A DNA stretch of 64,000 nt from Bacillus nitratireducens (GCF_001884135.1 NZ_MAOC01000039.1:1-64000), one strand, 5' to 3'. Positions 28,838 through 37,862 are shown, counted from the first letter of the stretch. Notes: generated from the sequence alone by a model not told the origin. Translations and numbers: made by a program.

Positions 28838-28903
28838 ATTGTATGCTCTGGAAAAGTTAGGAAACAGTATGATGCGTCATGACATCCATATGACAATTGT
28901 CAT
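28838..28903 (-). promoter_or_regulatory. Promoter and palindromic operators of the yvfRSTU-like operon
   Basis: On the minus strand TGTTTC (28861-28866), a weak -35, and TACAAT (28838-28843) are 17 bases apart. Upstream lie ATGACAATTGTCAT (28890-28903), a perfect 14-bp palindrome, and GTCATGAC (28876-28883). Their distance from the start site, about 50 and 65 bases, suits an activator such as the operon's own response regulator. The divergent map gene begins about 110 bases away. Confidence 0.65.
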
Positions 28904-29012
28904 GTATTCTCTATGAGAGGAATCAACCCGCATACCGCACGCGAGTAGCAGTACAAAAACAAACATGATACAATCGGGTAAGACATATATTCGAGGAAGG
29001 ACAGTGGTTTTC

Positions 29013-29759
29013 ATGATTATTCGTAATGAACAAGATTTAGAAGGTTTACGAAAAATCGGCCGCATCGTTGCACTTGCACGCGAAGAAATGAAGAAACAAG
29101 CGAAGCCAGGTATGACAACGAAAGAGCTTGATTTAATTGGTAAAAAAGTATTAGACGAGAACGGTGCTATTTCAGCGCCTGAAAAAGAATATAAATTCCC
29201 AGGTGTAACTTGCATTAGTGTAAACGAGGAAGTTGCTCACGGTATTCCAGGCGATCGTGTATTAAAAGAAGGCGATTTAGTAAACGTAGACGTATCGGCA
29301 GCACTTGACGGCTATTATGCAGATACAGGTATCTCATTTGTTCTTGGAGAAGATGAAGAAAAAGAAAAGCTATGCCAAGCTGCAGTAGATGCATTTTGGG
29401 AAGCAATGAAAAAAGTAAAAGCTGGATCAAAACAAAATCAAATTGGTCGTGCTGTTTCTAACTTTGCACATAAAAGTGGATATAACGTAATCCAAAACTT
29501 AACTGGTCACGGCATCGGTCTTAGTTTACACGAAGCTCCAAACCACATTTTAAGCTACTATGATCCAATGGATAATGCACTTCTAAAAGACGGTCTTGTT
29601 ATCGCTGTAGAGCCATTCATCTCAATGAAAGCAGATCACATCATTGAGCGCGGTGATGATGGTTGGACATTCGTTACACCAGACAAAAGCCTTGTTGCAC
29701 AATGTGAGCATACAGTTGTCGTCACTCGTGGCGAGCCAATTATTTTAACTCAACTATAA
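29013..29759 (+). CDS. map: Methionine aminopeptidase type I
   Basis: MAP removes the initiator methionine from new proteins. The 248 residues show the pita-bread fold's metal ligands: VDVSAALDGYYADTG (two aspartates, near residues 94-106), the histidine of NLTGHGIG near 168, glutamate in VAVEPF near 202 and the last glutamate in AQCEHTVVV near 234. This copy is separate from the map gene of the ribosomal-protein cluster, so it is the second Bacillus enzyme (MapB/YflG type). Start choice is uncertain: GAGG lies seven bases before an in-frame GTG at 29004, which would add three residues. Confidence 0.92.
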   Translation: MIIRNEQDLEGLRKIGRIVALAREEMKKQAKPGMTTKELDLIGKKVLDENGAISAPEKEYKFPGVTCISVNEEVAHGIPGDRVLKEGDLVNVDVSAALDGYYADTGISFVLGEDEEKEKLCQAAVDAFWEAMKKVKAGSKQNQIGRAVSNFAHKSGYNVIQNLTGHGIGLSLHEAPNHILSYYDPMDNALLKDGLVIAVEPFISMKADHIIERGDDGWTFVTPDKSLVAQCEHTVVVTRGEPIILTQL

Positions 29760-29761
29760 TA

Positions 29762-29810
29762 AAAAAATAGCCGTTTTGTAGATTCCTTCTACTAAAGCGG
29801 CTGTTTTTTA
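29762..29810 (+). terminator. Terminator of map
   Basis: AATAGCCG and CGGCTGTT arms with an inner CTAC/GTAG pairing are followed by a T run. It begins right after the stop codon. Confidence 0.7.
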
Positions 29811-29858
29811 TTATTTTTAATTATGTAATATCCCCATAAACAGAAAGCTTATAAAAAT

Positions 29859-30008
29859 AAAAAGGTGATACATCAAAGTATCACCTTTTTAACGGGGTGA
29901 GGCTGTCCAAAAGTACGGAAAACCTTTGAACAGCCTCGTATTTTCATATGGATGCCTTACATATATCACTGATGATAATTATGAAATGCGGAAACATAGT
30001 TATCATCA
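29859..30008. repeat. Three consecutive inverted repeats
   Basis: AAAAAGGTGATAC/GTATCACCTTTTT (29859-29893) looks like a bidirectional terminator. GAGGCTGTCCAAAAG and CTTTGAACAGCCTC (29899-29937) resemble abutted inverted ends of a mobile element. TGATGATAATTATG (29970-29983) and CATAGTTATCATCA (29995-30008) form a near-perfect 14-bp stem. No gene is visible in 29811-30162. I cannot assign a function to the last two. Confidence 0.6.
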
Positions 30009-30162
30009 CATGATTCAAACAAAAGAAAAGAAACCCTATGACAGATCTCTTTTCTCCACATAATCTAAAGTTTGGGTACACTAGATTCATGCAATGTAGG
30101 AGCCTTCAGAACTGAAAGCGATCCTTCATTTAAAATGATAGCATACATATATCTGCTAAAAA

Positions 30163-30178
30163 TATGCAAATGTGCATA
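30163..30178. promoter_or_regulatory. PlcR box upstream of secreted M28 peptidase
   Basis: TATGCAAATGTGCATA matches TATGNANNNNTNCATA at all fixed positions. It lies 120 bases before the start of the peptidase gene, the usual range in this regulon. Confidence 0.9.
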
Positions 30179-30297
30179 TAGCGTTTTTTATTTCTCAACA
30201 TCAAATTATTGAAAATTCAGATATATAAAGTTAAAATTAAGTCGTTATCCGTCTTCTTTTGTCAGTCAGAGAGAATAGAAGAATGGGAGAGGAAAAA

Positions 30298-31698
30298 ATG
30301 AAAAAATCGCTGAAACAAAAAATAGTAAGCTCCTTGCTTGCTGTATCACTCGCCGTTAGCTTAGCTCCAATCGGACAAGCAAAAGCTGATTCCACGTCAG
30401 AAATTACACAAACTCCATCTATTACAAAACAAGTTGATGCAAGCCGCGCCATCGAGCATATCCGTTTCTTATCCGAAACAATCGGTCCCCGACCAGGTGG
30501 TACAAAATCAGAAGAATGGGCTTCTCGCTATGTTGGTATGAAGCTTAAATCAATGGGATATGAGGTAGAATATCAGCCCTTTCAAGTGCCGGATCAATAC
30601 GTTGGATTTATCGAATCACCATTATCCACAAAGCGTAATTGGCAAGCTGGTGCTGCTCCAAATGCACTGATTTCTACAGAAGCTGTTACAGCTCCGCTTA
30701 TCTTTGTTCAAGGTGGTACAAAGTTGGACGATATTCCAAATGAGGTAAACGGGAAAATTGTTTTATTCGAAAGAGGTGCAACAGTAGCAGATTATAATAA
30801 ACAAGTTGAAAATGCTGTTAGTAAAGGGGCAAAAGGTGTACTTTTATATAGCTTAATTGGAGGTCGTGGAAACTACGGACAAACCTTCAACCCTCGCTTA
30901 ACTAAAAAGCAGTCTATCCCTGTCTTTGGTCTTGCTTATGCTCAAGGAAATGCGTTTAAAGAAGAGATTGCTAAAAAAGAGACAACAATGCTTTCCCTAA
31001 AAGCGAGACATGAATCTAATTTAACCTCCCTAAATGTCATCGCTAAAAAGAAACCAAAAAATAGTACAGGTAATGAAAAAGCTGTTGTTGTAAGTTCACA
31101 CTATGATAGTGTCGTCGGAGCACCTGGGGCAAATGATAATGCTTCTGGTACAGGATTAGTATTAGAATTAGCTCGTGCTTTTCAAAATGTAGAAACTGAT
31201 AAAGAAATTCGTTTTATTGCTTTTGGTTCTGAAGAAACTGGCTTACTTGGCTCTGATTATTATGTTAATAGTCTGTCCCAAAAAGAACGCGATCGAATTT
31301 TAGGTGTCTTTAACGCAGACATGGTTGCAACAAATTACGATAAAGCAAAGAATTTATACGCAATGACTCCTGATGGATCAACGAACCTTGTAACAGATGC
31401 TGCCTTACAAGCAGGTAAACAATTAAATAATGATCTCGTTCTTCAAGGAAAATTTGGCTCTAGTGATCACGTACCATTTGCTGAAGTGGGTATTCCTTCT
31501 GCACTATTTATTTGGATGGGTGTCAATAGTTGGAATCCATTAATCTATCATATCGAAAAGGTATATCACACGCCTCAAGATAATGTATTTGAGAACATTT
31601 CACCCGAACGTATGAAAATGGCATTAGAAGTTATCGGAACTGGTGTTTATAACACCCTTCAAAAACCTGTTACCCAAACTGAACAGAAAGCTGCTTAA
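30298..31698 (+). CDS. Secreted M28 family aminopeptidase
   Basis: This secreted zinc aminopeptidase has 466 residues from the ATG at 30298, with GAGAGG five bases upstream. The signal peptide is MKKSLKQKIVSSLLAVSLAV and onward, cleaved after about QAKA near residue 34. A PA-like domain (about 110-240) interrupts the fold. The di-zinc ligands are the histidine in SSHYDS near 267, aspartate in GANDNASGTG near 279, glutamates in GSEETG near 312, aspartate in NADM near 340 and histidine in VYHTPQD near 423. A perfect PlcR box upstream puts it in the PlcR regulon of secreted degradative enzymes. It is followed by its own terminator. Confidence 0.92.
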   Translation: MKKSLKQKIVSSLLAVSLAVSLAPIGQAKADSTSEITQTPSITKQVDASRAIEHIRFLSETIGPRPGGTKSEEWASRYVGMKLKSMGYEVEYQPFQVPDQYVGFIESPLSTKRNWQAGAAPNALISTEAVTAPLIFVQGGTKLDDIPNEVNGKIVLFERGATVADYNKQVENAVSKGAKGVLLYSLIGGRGNYGQTFNPRLTKKQSIPVFGLAYAQGNAFKEEIAKKETTMLSLKARHESNLTSLNVIAKKKPKNSTGNEKAVVVSSHYDSVVGAPGANDNASGTGLVLELARAFQNVETDKEIRFIAFGSEETGLLGSDYYVNSLSQKERDRILGVFNADMVATNYDKAKNLYAMTPDGSTNLVTDAALQAGKQLNNDLVLQGKFGSSDHVPFAEVGIPSALFIWMGVNSWNPLIYHIEKVYHTPQDNVFENISPERMKMALEVIGTGVYNTLQKPVTQTEQKAA

Positions 31699-31704
31699 TC
31701 ATTT

Positions 31705-31735
31705 AAAAGACCACTGATTTAATTAGTGGTCTTTT
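31705..31735 (+). terminator. Terminator of the M28 peptidase gene
   Basis: AAAAGACCACT and AGTGGTCTTTT form a perfect stem with a T-rich tail shortly after the stop codon. Confidence 0.85.
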
Positions 31736-31751
31736 ATTGAGAAAAAATATA

Positions 31752-31767
31752 TATGCATAAAAGCATA
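31752..31767. promoter_or_regulatory. PlcR-type box with one mismatch
   Basis: TATGCATAAAAGCATA fits the PlcR consensus except for A instead of T at position 11. It lies 77 bases upstream of the secreted protein gene at 31844. Confidence 0.6.
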
Positions 31768-31843
31768 TTTTTTCCTATTCATTATCGTATACAATATTAA
31801 CTGTAACAAAAATGATTACAACTAATAAGGAGGCTTTTCTACT

Positions 31844-32218
31844 ATGAAAAATATGATTTTAGCCGGCGCATTAACTTTAACAGGAATTACTGGCGCTACC
31901 GCGTTTATTCCTGAAACAAAAGTCGCTGCTGCCGCTCAAGAACAAAGCTTTACAAAATTTTATTCTTTGCAAACTGGAGCTAGTTCTGAACAAGAACCTA
32001 TTTTCCTTCAAAAGGGACAAGAGCTAACAATTCAACCTAACAGCAAAACTCCTAGTTACAGTGTTTATGACTCAAATCATAACCTTATTGGGCGTTATTC
32101 TGATGGTTACGGCCGAATTTTCACTGCAAAAACAGATGGAAATATGTACGTTCAATTTCATGCACCTTACGTTTACTATAGTCCTGTTAGCTTTTCTGTT
32201 ACTTATACTATTCAATAG
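31844..32218 (+). CDS. Small secreted protein of unknown function
   Basis: The 124-residue product begins with a signal peptide (MKNMILAGALTLTGITGATA, probable cleavage after TKVAAA near residue 29). The mature part is about 95 residues, rich in Ser, Tyr, Gln and beta-forming residues, without cysteine. It may be a small beta-sandwich: FLQKGQELTIQ, SVYDSNHNLIGRYSD, MYVQFHAPYVYYSP. I do not recognise the family. AAGGAGGC lies just upstream of the start. A near-consensus PlcR box and the neighbouring PlcR-dependent peptidase suggest secretion at high cell density. Confidence 0.8.
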   Translation: MKNMILAGALTLTGITGATAFIPETKVAAAAQEQSFTKFYSLQTGASSEQEPIFLQKGQELTIQPNSKTPSYSVYDSNHNLIGRYSDGYGRIFTAKTDGNMYVQFHAPYVYYSPVSFSVTYTIQ

Positions 32219-32247
32219 AAAAGAGGTCCTTTACAGGGCCTCTTTTA
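32219..32247. terminator. Terminator after the secreted protein gene
   Basis: AAAAGAGGTCCT and AGGGCCTCTTTT surround a three-base loop, with T residues after the right arm. It begins directly after the stop codon. Confidence 0.85.
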
Positions 32248-32481
32248 TTTCTCTTTCCAATTTACTTTTACAAATCCATCTTTCACCATTACACCACTTA
32301 TATTAAACACATACTTTTCATTTGCCTTTAATGTAACTGTAAAAATACCTTTTTTCGATTCACAGATCTTCTTCAACTCTTTTATCCCTTCCCCTTGTCT
32401 TTCGTTTTCGCTAACTTATAGCATAAGGAATATATTTGCTGCTTATATATATCAATTAATTCTTCTACCCTTTCTTCCATC
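32245..32481 (-). pseudogene. Remnant of an ECF sigma factor gene and a following gene
   Basis: An ATG at 32481 has a perfect AGGAGG six bases upstream and reads MEERVEELIDIYKQQIYSL followed by CYKLAKTKD, the beginning of an ECF sigma factor region 2, then stops after 32 codons. Shifted by one frame, a second piece reads ELKKICESKKGIFTVTLKAN and onward to VNWKEK and a stop at 32245. This second piece looks like the end of another protein, perhaps the partner anti-sigma or a downstream gene. An internal deletion joining two genes explains it. The ribosome site is intact, so a 32-residue peptide could still be made. Confidence 0.6.
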
Positions 32482-32563
32482 GTAAACCTCCTGTCACTTA
32501 TATAAGACGATGCAAATTCTCCTTTTGTTTGATAAAAATTTTATTTTTTATTATTTCCATATA

Positions 32564-32597
32564 AAAAGGCAATCACAACATCGTGTGATTGCCTTTT
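32564..32597. terminator. Probable terminator of argS
   Basis: AAAAGGCAATCACA and TGTGATTGCCTTTT form a perfect 14-bp stem. On the minus strand A/T-rich sequence follows. It lies past the repeat that comes after the argS stop. Confidence 0.75.
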
Positions 32598-32627
32598 ACT
32601 TAAAGCGAAAAATCGGCTCCGCTTTTC

Positions 32628-32746
32628 TTTATGTCCAGCGGCTAGAATACTCGGTGGCTTCGCGCCTTCCTCCGAGGCAAAGTACGCCTCTCTGTTAGGA
32701 GCTCCATCCAACTCCTATTCTAAGCGAGCCGCTTCTGCTTTTCTTA
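32628..32746 (-). repeat. Structured intergenic repeat, argS copy
   Basis: It is the same family as 3113-3232 and in the same orientation. Outer arms AGCGGCT (32637-32643) and AGCCGCT (32727-32733) pair. The adjacent arms AGAATA (32644-32649) and TATTCT (32716-32721) pair with both partner bases changed relative to the glpX copy. GAGGC/GCCTC forms the internal hairpin. The element ends one base before the argS stop codon. Confidence 0.8.
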
Positions 32747-32747
32747 A

Positions 32748-34418
32748 TTACATTTTTTCTGGTGCAGATACTCCTACGATTGCTAATGCATTTTGAAGTG
32801 TAGTGCGTACTGCTTTCATTAATTCGTAACGAGCTTTACTTAATTCTAAGTTATCTTGGTTTAATACCTTTTCTGCATTATAGAAGCTGTGTAATGCTGC
32901 TGCTAATTCAAATGCATAGCTTGTAATGCGGTGTGGCAGACGTTTTTGCGCTGCATCCGCAACTACAGCTGGGAATTCACCAAGTTTTTTCAGTAACTCT
33001 ACTTCTTTCTCAGAAGTAACAAGTTTGTAATTCACGTCTCCGCCTGTAGCTAATCCTAACTCTTCACCTTGACGAAGGATACTACATACGCGAGCATGAG
33101 CATATTGTGCATAGTATACTGGATTTTCATTAGATTTTGATACAGCTAAGTCCATATCGAAGTCTAAATGAGAATCACCACTACGCATTGCGAAGAAGTA
33201 ACGCATTGCGTCCACGCCTACTTCTTCCATAAGCTCACGAAGTGTAACTGCTTTACCTGTACGCTTACTCATCTTCATTTTTTCACCATTTTGGTACAGT
33301 TGTACCATTTGGATGATTTCTACTTCAAGTGTTTCTTTATCGTAACCTAGCGCTTGAATAGCAGCTTTCATACGAGGAATGTAACCGTGGTGGTCAGCAC
33401 CCCAAATGTTGATTAGCTTATCAAAACCACGCTCTAATTTATCACGGTGGTAAGCGATATCTGGCGTTAAGTATGTGTAAGAACCGTCATTTTTAATTAA
33501 CACACGGTTTTTGTCGTCACCGTAAGTCATTGAACGGAACCAAGTTGCTCCGCCTTCTTCAAAGATCTCATCACGCTCTTTTAATACTGCAAGTGCAGCA
33601 TCGATTTTTCCGTTTTTGTATAATGATGTTTCTGAGAACCATACATCGAACTTAACACGGAAGCTTTCTAAGTCTTTTTGAAGTTTTGCTAACTCATATT
33701 TTAAACCGTATGAACGATAGAACTCATAGCTTTCTTCTGCATCAGCTTTTGCGTAACGATCGCCAAACTCTTCAGCTAAACGTTTACCGATTCCAATGAT
33801 ATCCGCACCATGGTAACCGTCTTCTGGCATTTCTTTCTCTAAGCCTAAAGCTTGCATGTAACGAGCTTCAACAGAAAGAGCTAAGTTATGAATTTGGTTA
33901 CCAGCATCATTAATGTAGTACTCACGAGATACATCGTATCCTGCTTTTGCTAATACGTTACACAAAGTGTCACCTACCGCTGCACCACGTGCATGTCCTA
34001 AGTGAAGGTCACCTGTTGGGTTCGCAGATACGAACTCAATTTGTACTTTTTCACCTTTACCAGTATTCGTTTCACCGTAAGCTTCGCCAGCGTTAACGAT
34101 TGTTGGGATTAAGTCTGTTAAGTAGCTATTATCCATGTAGAAGTTAATGAAACCAGGACCTGCGATTTCAATTTTTTCAATAGAAGCTTTTGCTTTATCG
34201 AAGTTTGCAACTAATTCTTCTGCAATCATACGAGGTGCTTTTTTCGCAACGCGTGCAAGTTGCATTGCCATATTTGTAGAGAAATCACCATTTGTTTTAT
34301 CTTTTGGAGATTCTAATATAACGTTTGGAATCTGTTCTTCTGTTGCTAATTCTGCCTTTAATACAGCAGCTTGAATTTCTTCTTTAATCAATCCTTTTAC
34401 TTGTTCTAAAGAATTCAT
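32748..34418 (-). CDS. argS: Arginyl-tRNA synthetase
   Basis: ArgRS charges tRNA-Arg. The 556 residues include the N-terminal additional domain, the HIGH-type motif HLGHARG near residue 132, the KMSKS-type motif MKMSKRTG near 374, and the C-terminal anticodon-binding domain ([16 protein letters not shown] near 504). Length is normal for Bacillus. The start overlaps the ywiB stop by one base (TAATG), so translation is coupled, as in B. subtilis ywiB-argS. Its 3' end is followed immediately by an intergenic repeat and then a terminator. Confidence 0.96.
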   Translation of the reverse strand: MNSLEQVKGLIKEEIQAAVLKAELATEEQIPNVILESPKDKTNGDFSTNMAMQLARVAKKAPRMIAEELVANFDKAKASIEKIEIAGPGFINFYMDNSYLTDLIPTIVNAGEAYGETNTGKGEKVQIEFVSANPTGDLHLGHARGAAVGDTLCNVLAKAGYDVSREYYINDAGNQIHNLALSVEARYMQALGLEKEMPEDGYHGADIIGIGKRLAEEFGDRYAKADAEESYEFYRSYGLKYELAKLQKDLESFRVKFDVWFSETSLYKNGKIDAALAVLKERDEIFEEGGATWFRSMTYGDDKNRVLIKNDGSYTYLTPDIAYHRDKLERGFDKLINIWGADHHGYIPRMKAAIQALGYDKETLEVEIIQMVQLYQNGEKMKMSKRTGKAVTLRELMEEVGVDAMRYFFAMRSGDSHLDFDMDLAVSKSNENPVYYAQYAHARVCSILRQGEELGLATGGDVNYKLVTSEKEVELLKKLGEFPAVVADAAQKRLPHRITSYAFELAAALHSFYNAEKVLNQDNLELSKARYELMKAVRTTLQNALAIVGVSAPEKM

Positions 34419-34855
34419 TATTTTGCCTCCTTCAAATTAATTGTAATTGTATATCTGCCAGCTTCCTGTTCACTTAGAAGCAATGCGTACGTTAAGAAGA
34501 GTTGTCCTTTTTTCTTTTCATCCGACCATTTAAAAAGAACGTTATCAGTTTTCGTTTGCAACGCAAACGTACCAAGTCCACTCGTATACGTACCAGTTGT
34601 CCATTCACCTTTCACATGCGTCTGACGCATAGAGATAGCACCTGAACGCATAATGAGAACTTGTTCATCTTGAATTTTAATAATTGTTTTCACTTCGCCT
34701 TGTTCGTTCGGCTCCTGGAATGTTATATATGTACCTTGACCTTTTACATAGTATTGACCATTTGCTTCAAAAGCAACGGTTTCCTTCCTCGCCCCTTCAC
34801 GGATTTCTGTTACGAAATGAACGTGTACCGGCAAGCCTGCAAGTTGTTTCTTCAC
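34418..34855 (-). CDS. ywiB: DUF1934 beta-barrel protein YwiB
   Basis: This 145-residue protein of the YwiB family (DUF1934, lipocalin-like beta barrel) has an unknown role. The alternating pattern of strands ([47 protein letters not shown]) fits. The frame is open to a TTG at 34873, but GAAGGGTG stands eight bases before the GTG at 34855, which gives a protein beginning [15 protein letters not shown]. It is translated together with argS, a pairing kept in B. subtilis. Confidence 0.85.
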   Translation of the reverse strand: MKKQLAGLPVHVHFVTEIREGARKETVAFEANGQYYVKGQGTYITFQEPNEQGEVKTIIKIQDEQVLIMRSGAISMRQTHVKGEWTTGTYTSGLGTFALQTKTDNVLFKWSDEKKKGQLFLTYALLLSEQEAGRYTITINLKEAK

Positions 34856-35057
34856 GTCTTGCACACCCTTCAAATGTTATAGATATTAAATACTACTTAT
34901 AATAAATCACTTTTCCTATCATATCAAAAAAAGACGCTGTCTGTCTGCTGAAAAATCAGGAAAACTCTTTTTCAAAAAATAATTCACCTTCACTTTATTT
35001 CATATGATAAAATGTTTTTTAAATCTAAATATTCTTTCTTTTCAAGGGGTGAATTTG

Positions 35058-36044
35058 GTGCTACCAACAAAATTGAAAAAAGGTGATGAACTTAGAGTTA
35101 TTTCACCATCTTGTAGTTTAAGTATTGTCTCCACTGAAAACAGAAAGCTTGCTGTAAAAAGATTAACCGACATGGGCTTTCAAGTTACATTCTCAAAATA
35201 TGCTGATGAGATAGATCAATTTGCTTCCTCTTCTATTTCTTCACGCGTTCAAGATTTTCATGAAGCATTTAAAGACCCTAATGTAAAAGCAATTTTGACG
35301 ACACTTGGAGGATACAACTCTAACGGTTTATTAAAACATCTCGATTATGATTTAATTCGAGAAAATCCGAAGTTTTTCTGTGGCTATTCTGATATTACCG
35401 CTTTAAATAATGCCATTTACGCAAAAACAGGACTCGTTACATATTCAGGTCCCCATTTCTCTTCATTTGGAATGGAGAAAGGCCTCGAGTATACGACTGA
35501 TTACTTTTTAAAATGCTTAACTTCTAAGGAGCCTATTGAAGTCCTTCCATCTGAAACGTGGAGCGATGATTCTTGGTATATAGATCAAAAAGATCGAGAA
35601 TTTATTAAAAATGAAGGGTATGTTTCAATTCAAGAAGGGGAAGCGACGGGAGATATTATTGGTGGTAATATGAGCACATTTAATTTACTGCAAGGTACAC
35701 CATATATGCCAAGCTTACAGGGCAAAATTTTATTTCTTGAAGAGGATAGTTTAACCGGAAAAGCTACCCTTAAAACTTTTGATCGATATTTACATTCTCT
35801 TATGCAGCAACCTGACTTTAAACATGCAAAAGGCATCGTTATAGGAAGAATGCAAAAAGGAGCAGAATGTACGATAGAAGACATTCAAGAAATGATTGCT
35901 TCAAAGCCTGAACTTACACATATACCTATCATTGCAAACGCAAGTTTCGGACATACAACTCCTATTTTTACTTTCCCAATTGGCGGAAGAGCAAAAATCA
36001 CTTCTAATAAAAAGAACACATCCATTACAATTGTAACGCAGTAA
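35058..36044 (+). CDS. S66 family peptidase (LD-carboxypeptidase/MccF-like)
   Basis: The 328 residues belong to family S66, serine peptidases that trim peptidoglycan tetrapeptides (LdcA) or destroy microcin C (MccF). The nucleophile serine is in CGYSDITAL near residue 112, the glutamate probably in LFLEEDSLTG near 234, and the histidine in ANASFGHTTPI near 300. The longer N-terminal fold and GGNMSTFNLL resemble the MccF-like branch. Start is a GTG at 35058 with AAGGGG eight bases upstream; the longer frame to 35004 lacks conserved sequence. It is cytosolic, with no signal peptide. Confidence 0.85.
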   Translation: MLPTKLKKGDELRVISPSCSLSIVSTENRKLAVKRLTDMGFQVTFSKYADEIDQFASSSISSRVQDFHEAFKDPNVKAILTTLGGYNSNGLLKHLDYDLIRENPKFFCGYSDITALNNAIYAKTGLVTYSGPHFSSFGMEKGLEYTTDYFLKCLTSKEPIEVLPSETWSDDSWYIDQKDREFIKNEGYVSIQEGEATGDIIGGNMSTFNLLQGTPYMPSLQGKILFLEEDSLTGKATLKTFDRYLHSLMQQPDFKHAKGIVIGRMQKGAECTIEDIQEMIASKPELTHIPIIANASFGHTTPIFTFPIGGRAKITSNKKNTSITIVTQ

Positions 36045-36071
36045 AAAAGGAGCGAACGATTCGCTCCTTTT
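36045..36071. terminator. Bidirectional terminator, S66/YxeA
   Basis: AAAAGGAGCGA and TCGCTCCTTTT surround a short loop between convergent genes; the A and T runs suit both directions. Confidence 0.8.
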
Positions 36072-36432
36072 ATGTTTTTTCTATTTTTTGCAACGCTTTT
36101 TGCGGGATTGATTCTTTTGGAATTTCAGCCCATCCTTTTCCCTGCATACCTTTTGCATAAATTTTTATAAAAGCACCCGTATGCAATTCACGGTTCACCA
36201 TTCTTTTAATAACTTGTAGCTTTCCGTCTTCTGTATACCCTTTAAATGTATACAAATATTCATCGTCTTTTTTCTCACTTTTATCTATAACAGCATAATA
36301 ATCTTGGATTTCTTTATTGGAAAAGAAGTTGTCTACAAAGGCATGCACACCTTCTGTTTTTGTGTTTAAATAGTACGCTGTTCCACCTAAAATAATGGCG
36401 AACACAGCTAAAACTTTAATTACCAATTTCAT
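36070..36432 (-). CDS. YxeA family protein (DUF1093)
   Basis: The protein has 120 residues from MKLVIKV, with AGGAGG seven bases upstream. A signal or anchor helix covers residues 1-22 (LAVFAIILGGTAYYL), followed by a small beta-rich YxeA-type domain (YYAVIDKSEKKDDEYLYTFKGYTEDGK). Proteins of this family are secreted or membrane-anchored; I know no firm function. It stands alone between convergent S66 and divergent permease genes. Confidence 0.75.
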   Translation of the reverse strand: MKLVIKVLAVFAIILGGTAYYLNTKTEGVHAFVDNFFSNKEIQDYYAVIDKSEKKDDEYLYTFKGYTEDGKLQVIKRMVNRELHTGAFIKIYAKGMQGKGWAEIPKESIPQKALQKIEKT

Positions 36433-36666
36433 AAATGCGCCTCCTGTTTGCACTTCTTTCTCACTAACCGTATGTCTATACCTGTATTATACGAAAAAAA
36501 GCATACTATACTCTATCGAAATGCCTTACACTTTCCTTACATTATTGTAAGAGTTTTTCACCTTACAGCAATTTCCCAATAAAAAATTTTTCCGTTTAAC
36601 AAACTTTTATATTATTATTGAATGATACAAATTTTTATTACAAAAATCAAAGGAGACAGTTTTCAA

Positions 36667-37704
36667 ATGGCTATCTTGCAAGGTTTAGCACTATTACTTG
36701 TTGTACTTTGTCTATTTACACTTTTTAGTTACCGTGCGCCTTACGGAATGAAAGCAATGGGCGCTTTAGCTAATGCAGCAATCGCAAGTTTTCTTATTGA
36801 AGCATTTCACCGTTATATTGGTGGAGAAATGTTTCATAATGACTTTTTACAATCAGTAGGAGAAGCTTCTGGTAGTATGAGCGGTGTCGCAGCGGCAATT
36901 TTAGTCGCATTAGCAATCGGTGTCTCGCCCGTATACGCTGTTTTAATCGGTATCGCTACTAGCGGATTCGGTATTTTACCAGGATTTTTCGCCGGATACG
37001 TTTGTGCCTTCGTCGTGAAGTTTCTCGAAAAGAAATTACCAGCTGGTGTAGAGTTTTTAGCAATCCTATTTATCGCTGCACCAATTTCACGTGGAATGGC
37101 CATGCTTATGGATCCACTCGTTAACGCAACACTCGGTAAAATCGGTTCTATGATTTCAGTTGCAACTACAGAAAGTCCTATCATTATGGGTATTATGCTT
37201 GGTGGATTAATAACAGTTATTTCTACATCTCCATTAAGTTCTATGGCACTAACTGCAATGCTTGGATTAACAGGTTTACCAATGGCAATTGGCAGTCTTG
37301 CCGTTGCGGCCTCAGCCCCGATGAACTTTATTTTCTTTAAACGACTAAAAATTTGTTCAAAGAAAGATACAATTGCTGTAGCAATCGAGCCGTTAACACA
37401 AGCCGATGTTGTCTCAGCAAACCCAATCCCTATCTATATGACCAACTTTGTTGGCGGTGCGCTTGCCGGTATTATTACGTCGCTATTCCAGCTCGTTAAT
37501 AATGCACCAGGGACAGCATCACCAATTCCAGGACTTCTCGTCTTGTTCGGATTCAATGATGTAATAAAAGTAACGCTCGCTGCCGTATTATGCGGAATCG
37601 TTACCACTATTGTTGGATACATTGGATCAATTGTATTCCGCAAATATCCAATCCGTCCTGCTGATGAAATTCGCGGAATTACTTCGGAAGAGAAAGTTGC
37701 ATAA
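36667..37704 (+). CDS. PTS-type EIIC membrane protein
   Basis: The 345 residues from MAILQGLALLL form about nine or ten membrane helices of the PTS_EIIC_2 type (PF13303 as I recall). There are no EIIA, EIIB or other PTS genes nearby, so the substrate and even phosphotransfer are unclear. Glycine-rich loops (AIGVSPVYAVLIGIATSGFG, SPIIMGIMLGGLITVISTSPL) are typical of the family. AAAGGAG stands 11 bases before the ATG. It is transcribed alone and ends at a strong terminator. Confidence 0.75.
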   Translation: MAILQGLALLLVVLCLFTLFSYRAPYGMKAMGALANAAIASFLIEAFHRYIGGEMFHNDFLQSVGEASGSMSGVAAAILVALAIGVSPVYAVLIGIATSGFGILPGFFAGYVCAFVVKFLEKKLPAGVEFLAILFIAAPISRGMAMLMDPLVNATLGKIGSMISVATTESPIIMGIMLGGLITVISTSPLSSMALTAMLGLTGLPMAIGSLAVAASAPMNFIFFKRLKICSKKDTIAVAIEPLTQADVVSANPIPIYMTNFVGGALAGIITSLFQLVNNAPGTASPIPGLLVLFGFNDVIKVTLAAVLCGIVTTIVGYIGSIVFRKYPIRPADEIRGITSEEKVA

Positions 37705-37707
37705 GAA

Positions 37708-37748
37708 AAAAGAGCCATTCTCAAATGATGAGAATAGCTCTTTTTTTA
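37708..37748 (+). terminator. Terminator of the EIIC gene
   Basis: AAAGAGCCATTCTC and GAGAATAGCTCTTT pair with one mismatch and are followed by seven T residues. Confidence 0.9.
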
Positions 37749-37825
37749 TGTCAAATGACGTTAAGTGAAATTATATCGGTGATTCGACAAAGAATATCGA
37801 CTTACCAACACATAACGACAAAAAT

Positions 37826-37853
37826 AAAGGCCTCCTAGACTTAGGAGGCCTTT
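37826..37853. terminator. Probable terminator of speB
   Basis: The perfect 12-bp arms AAAGGCCTCCTA/TAGGAGGCCTTT enclose a four-base loop. It lies 125 bases past the speB stop, beyond the intergenic repeat. Confidence 0.8.
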
Positions 37854-37862
37854 ACTTTTACT

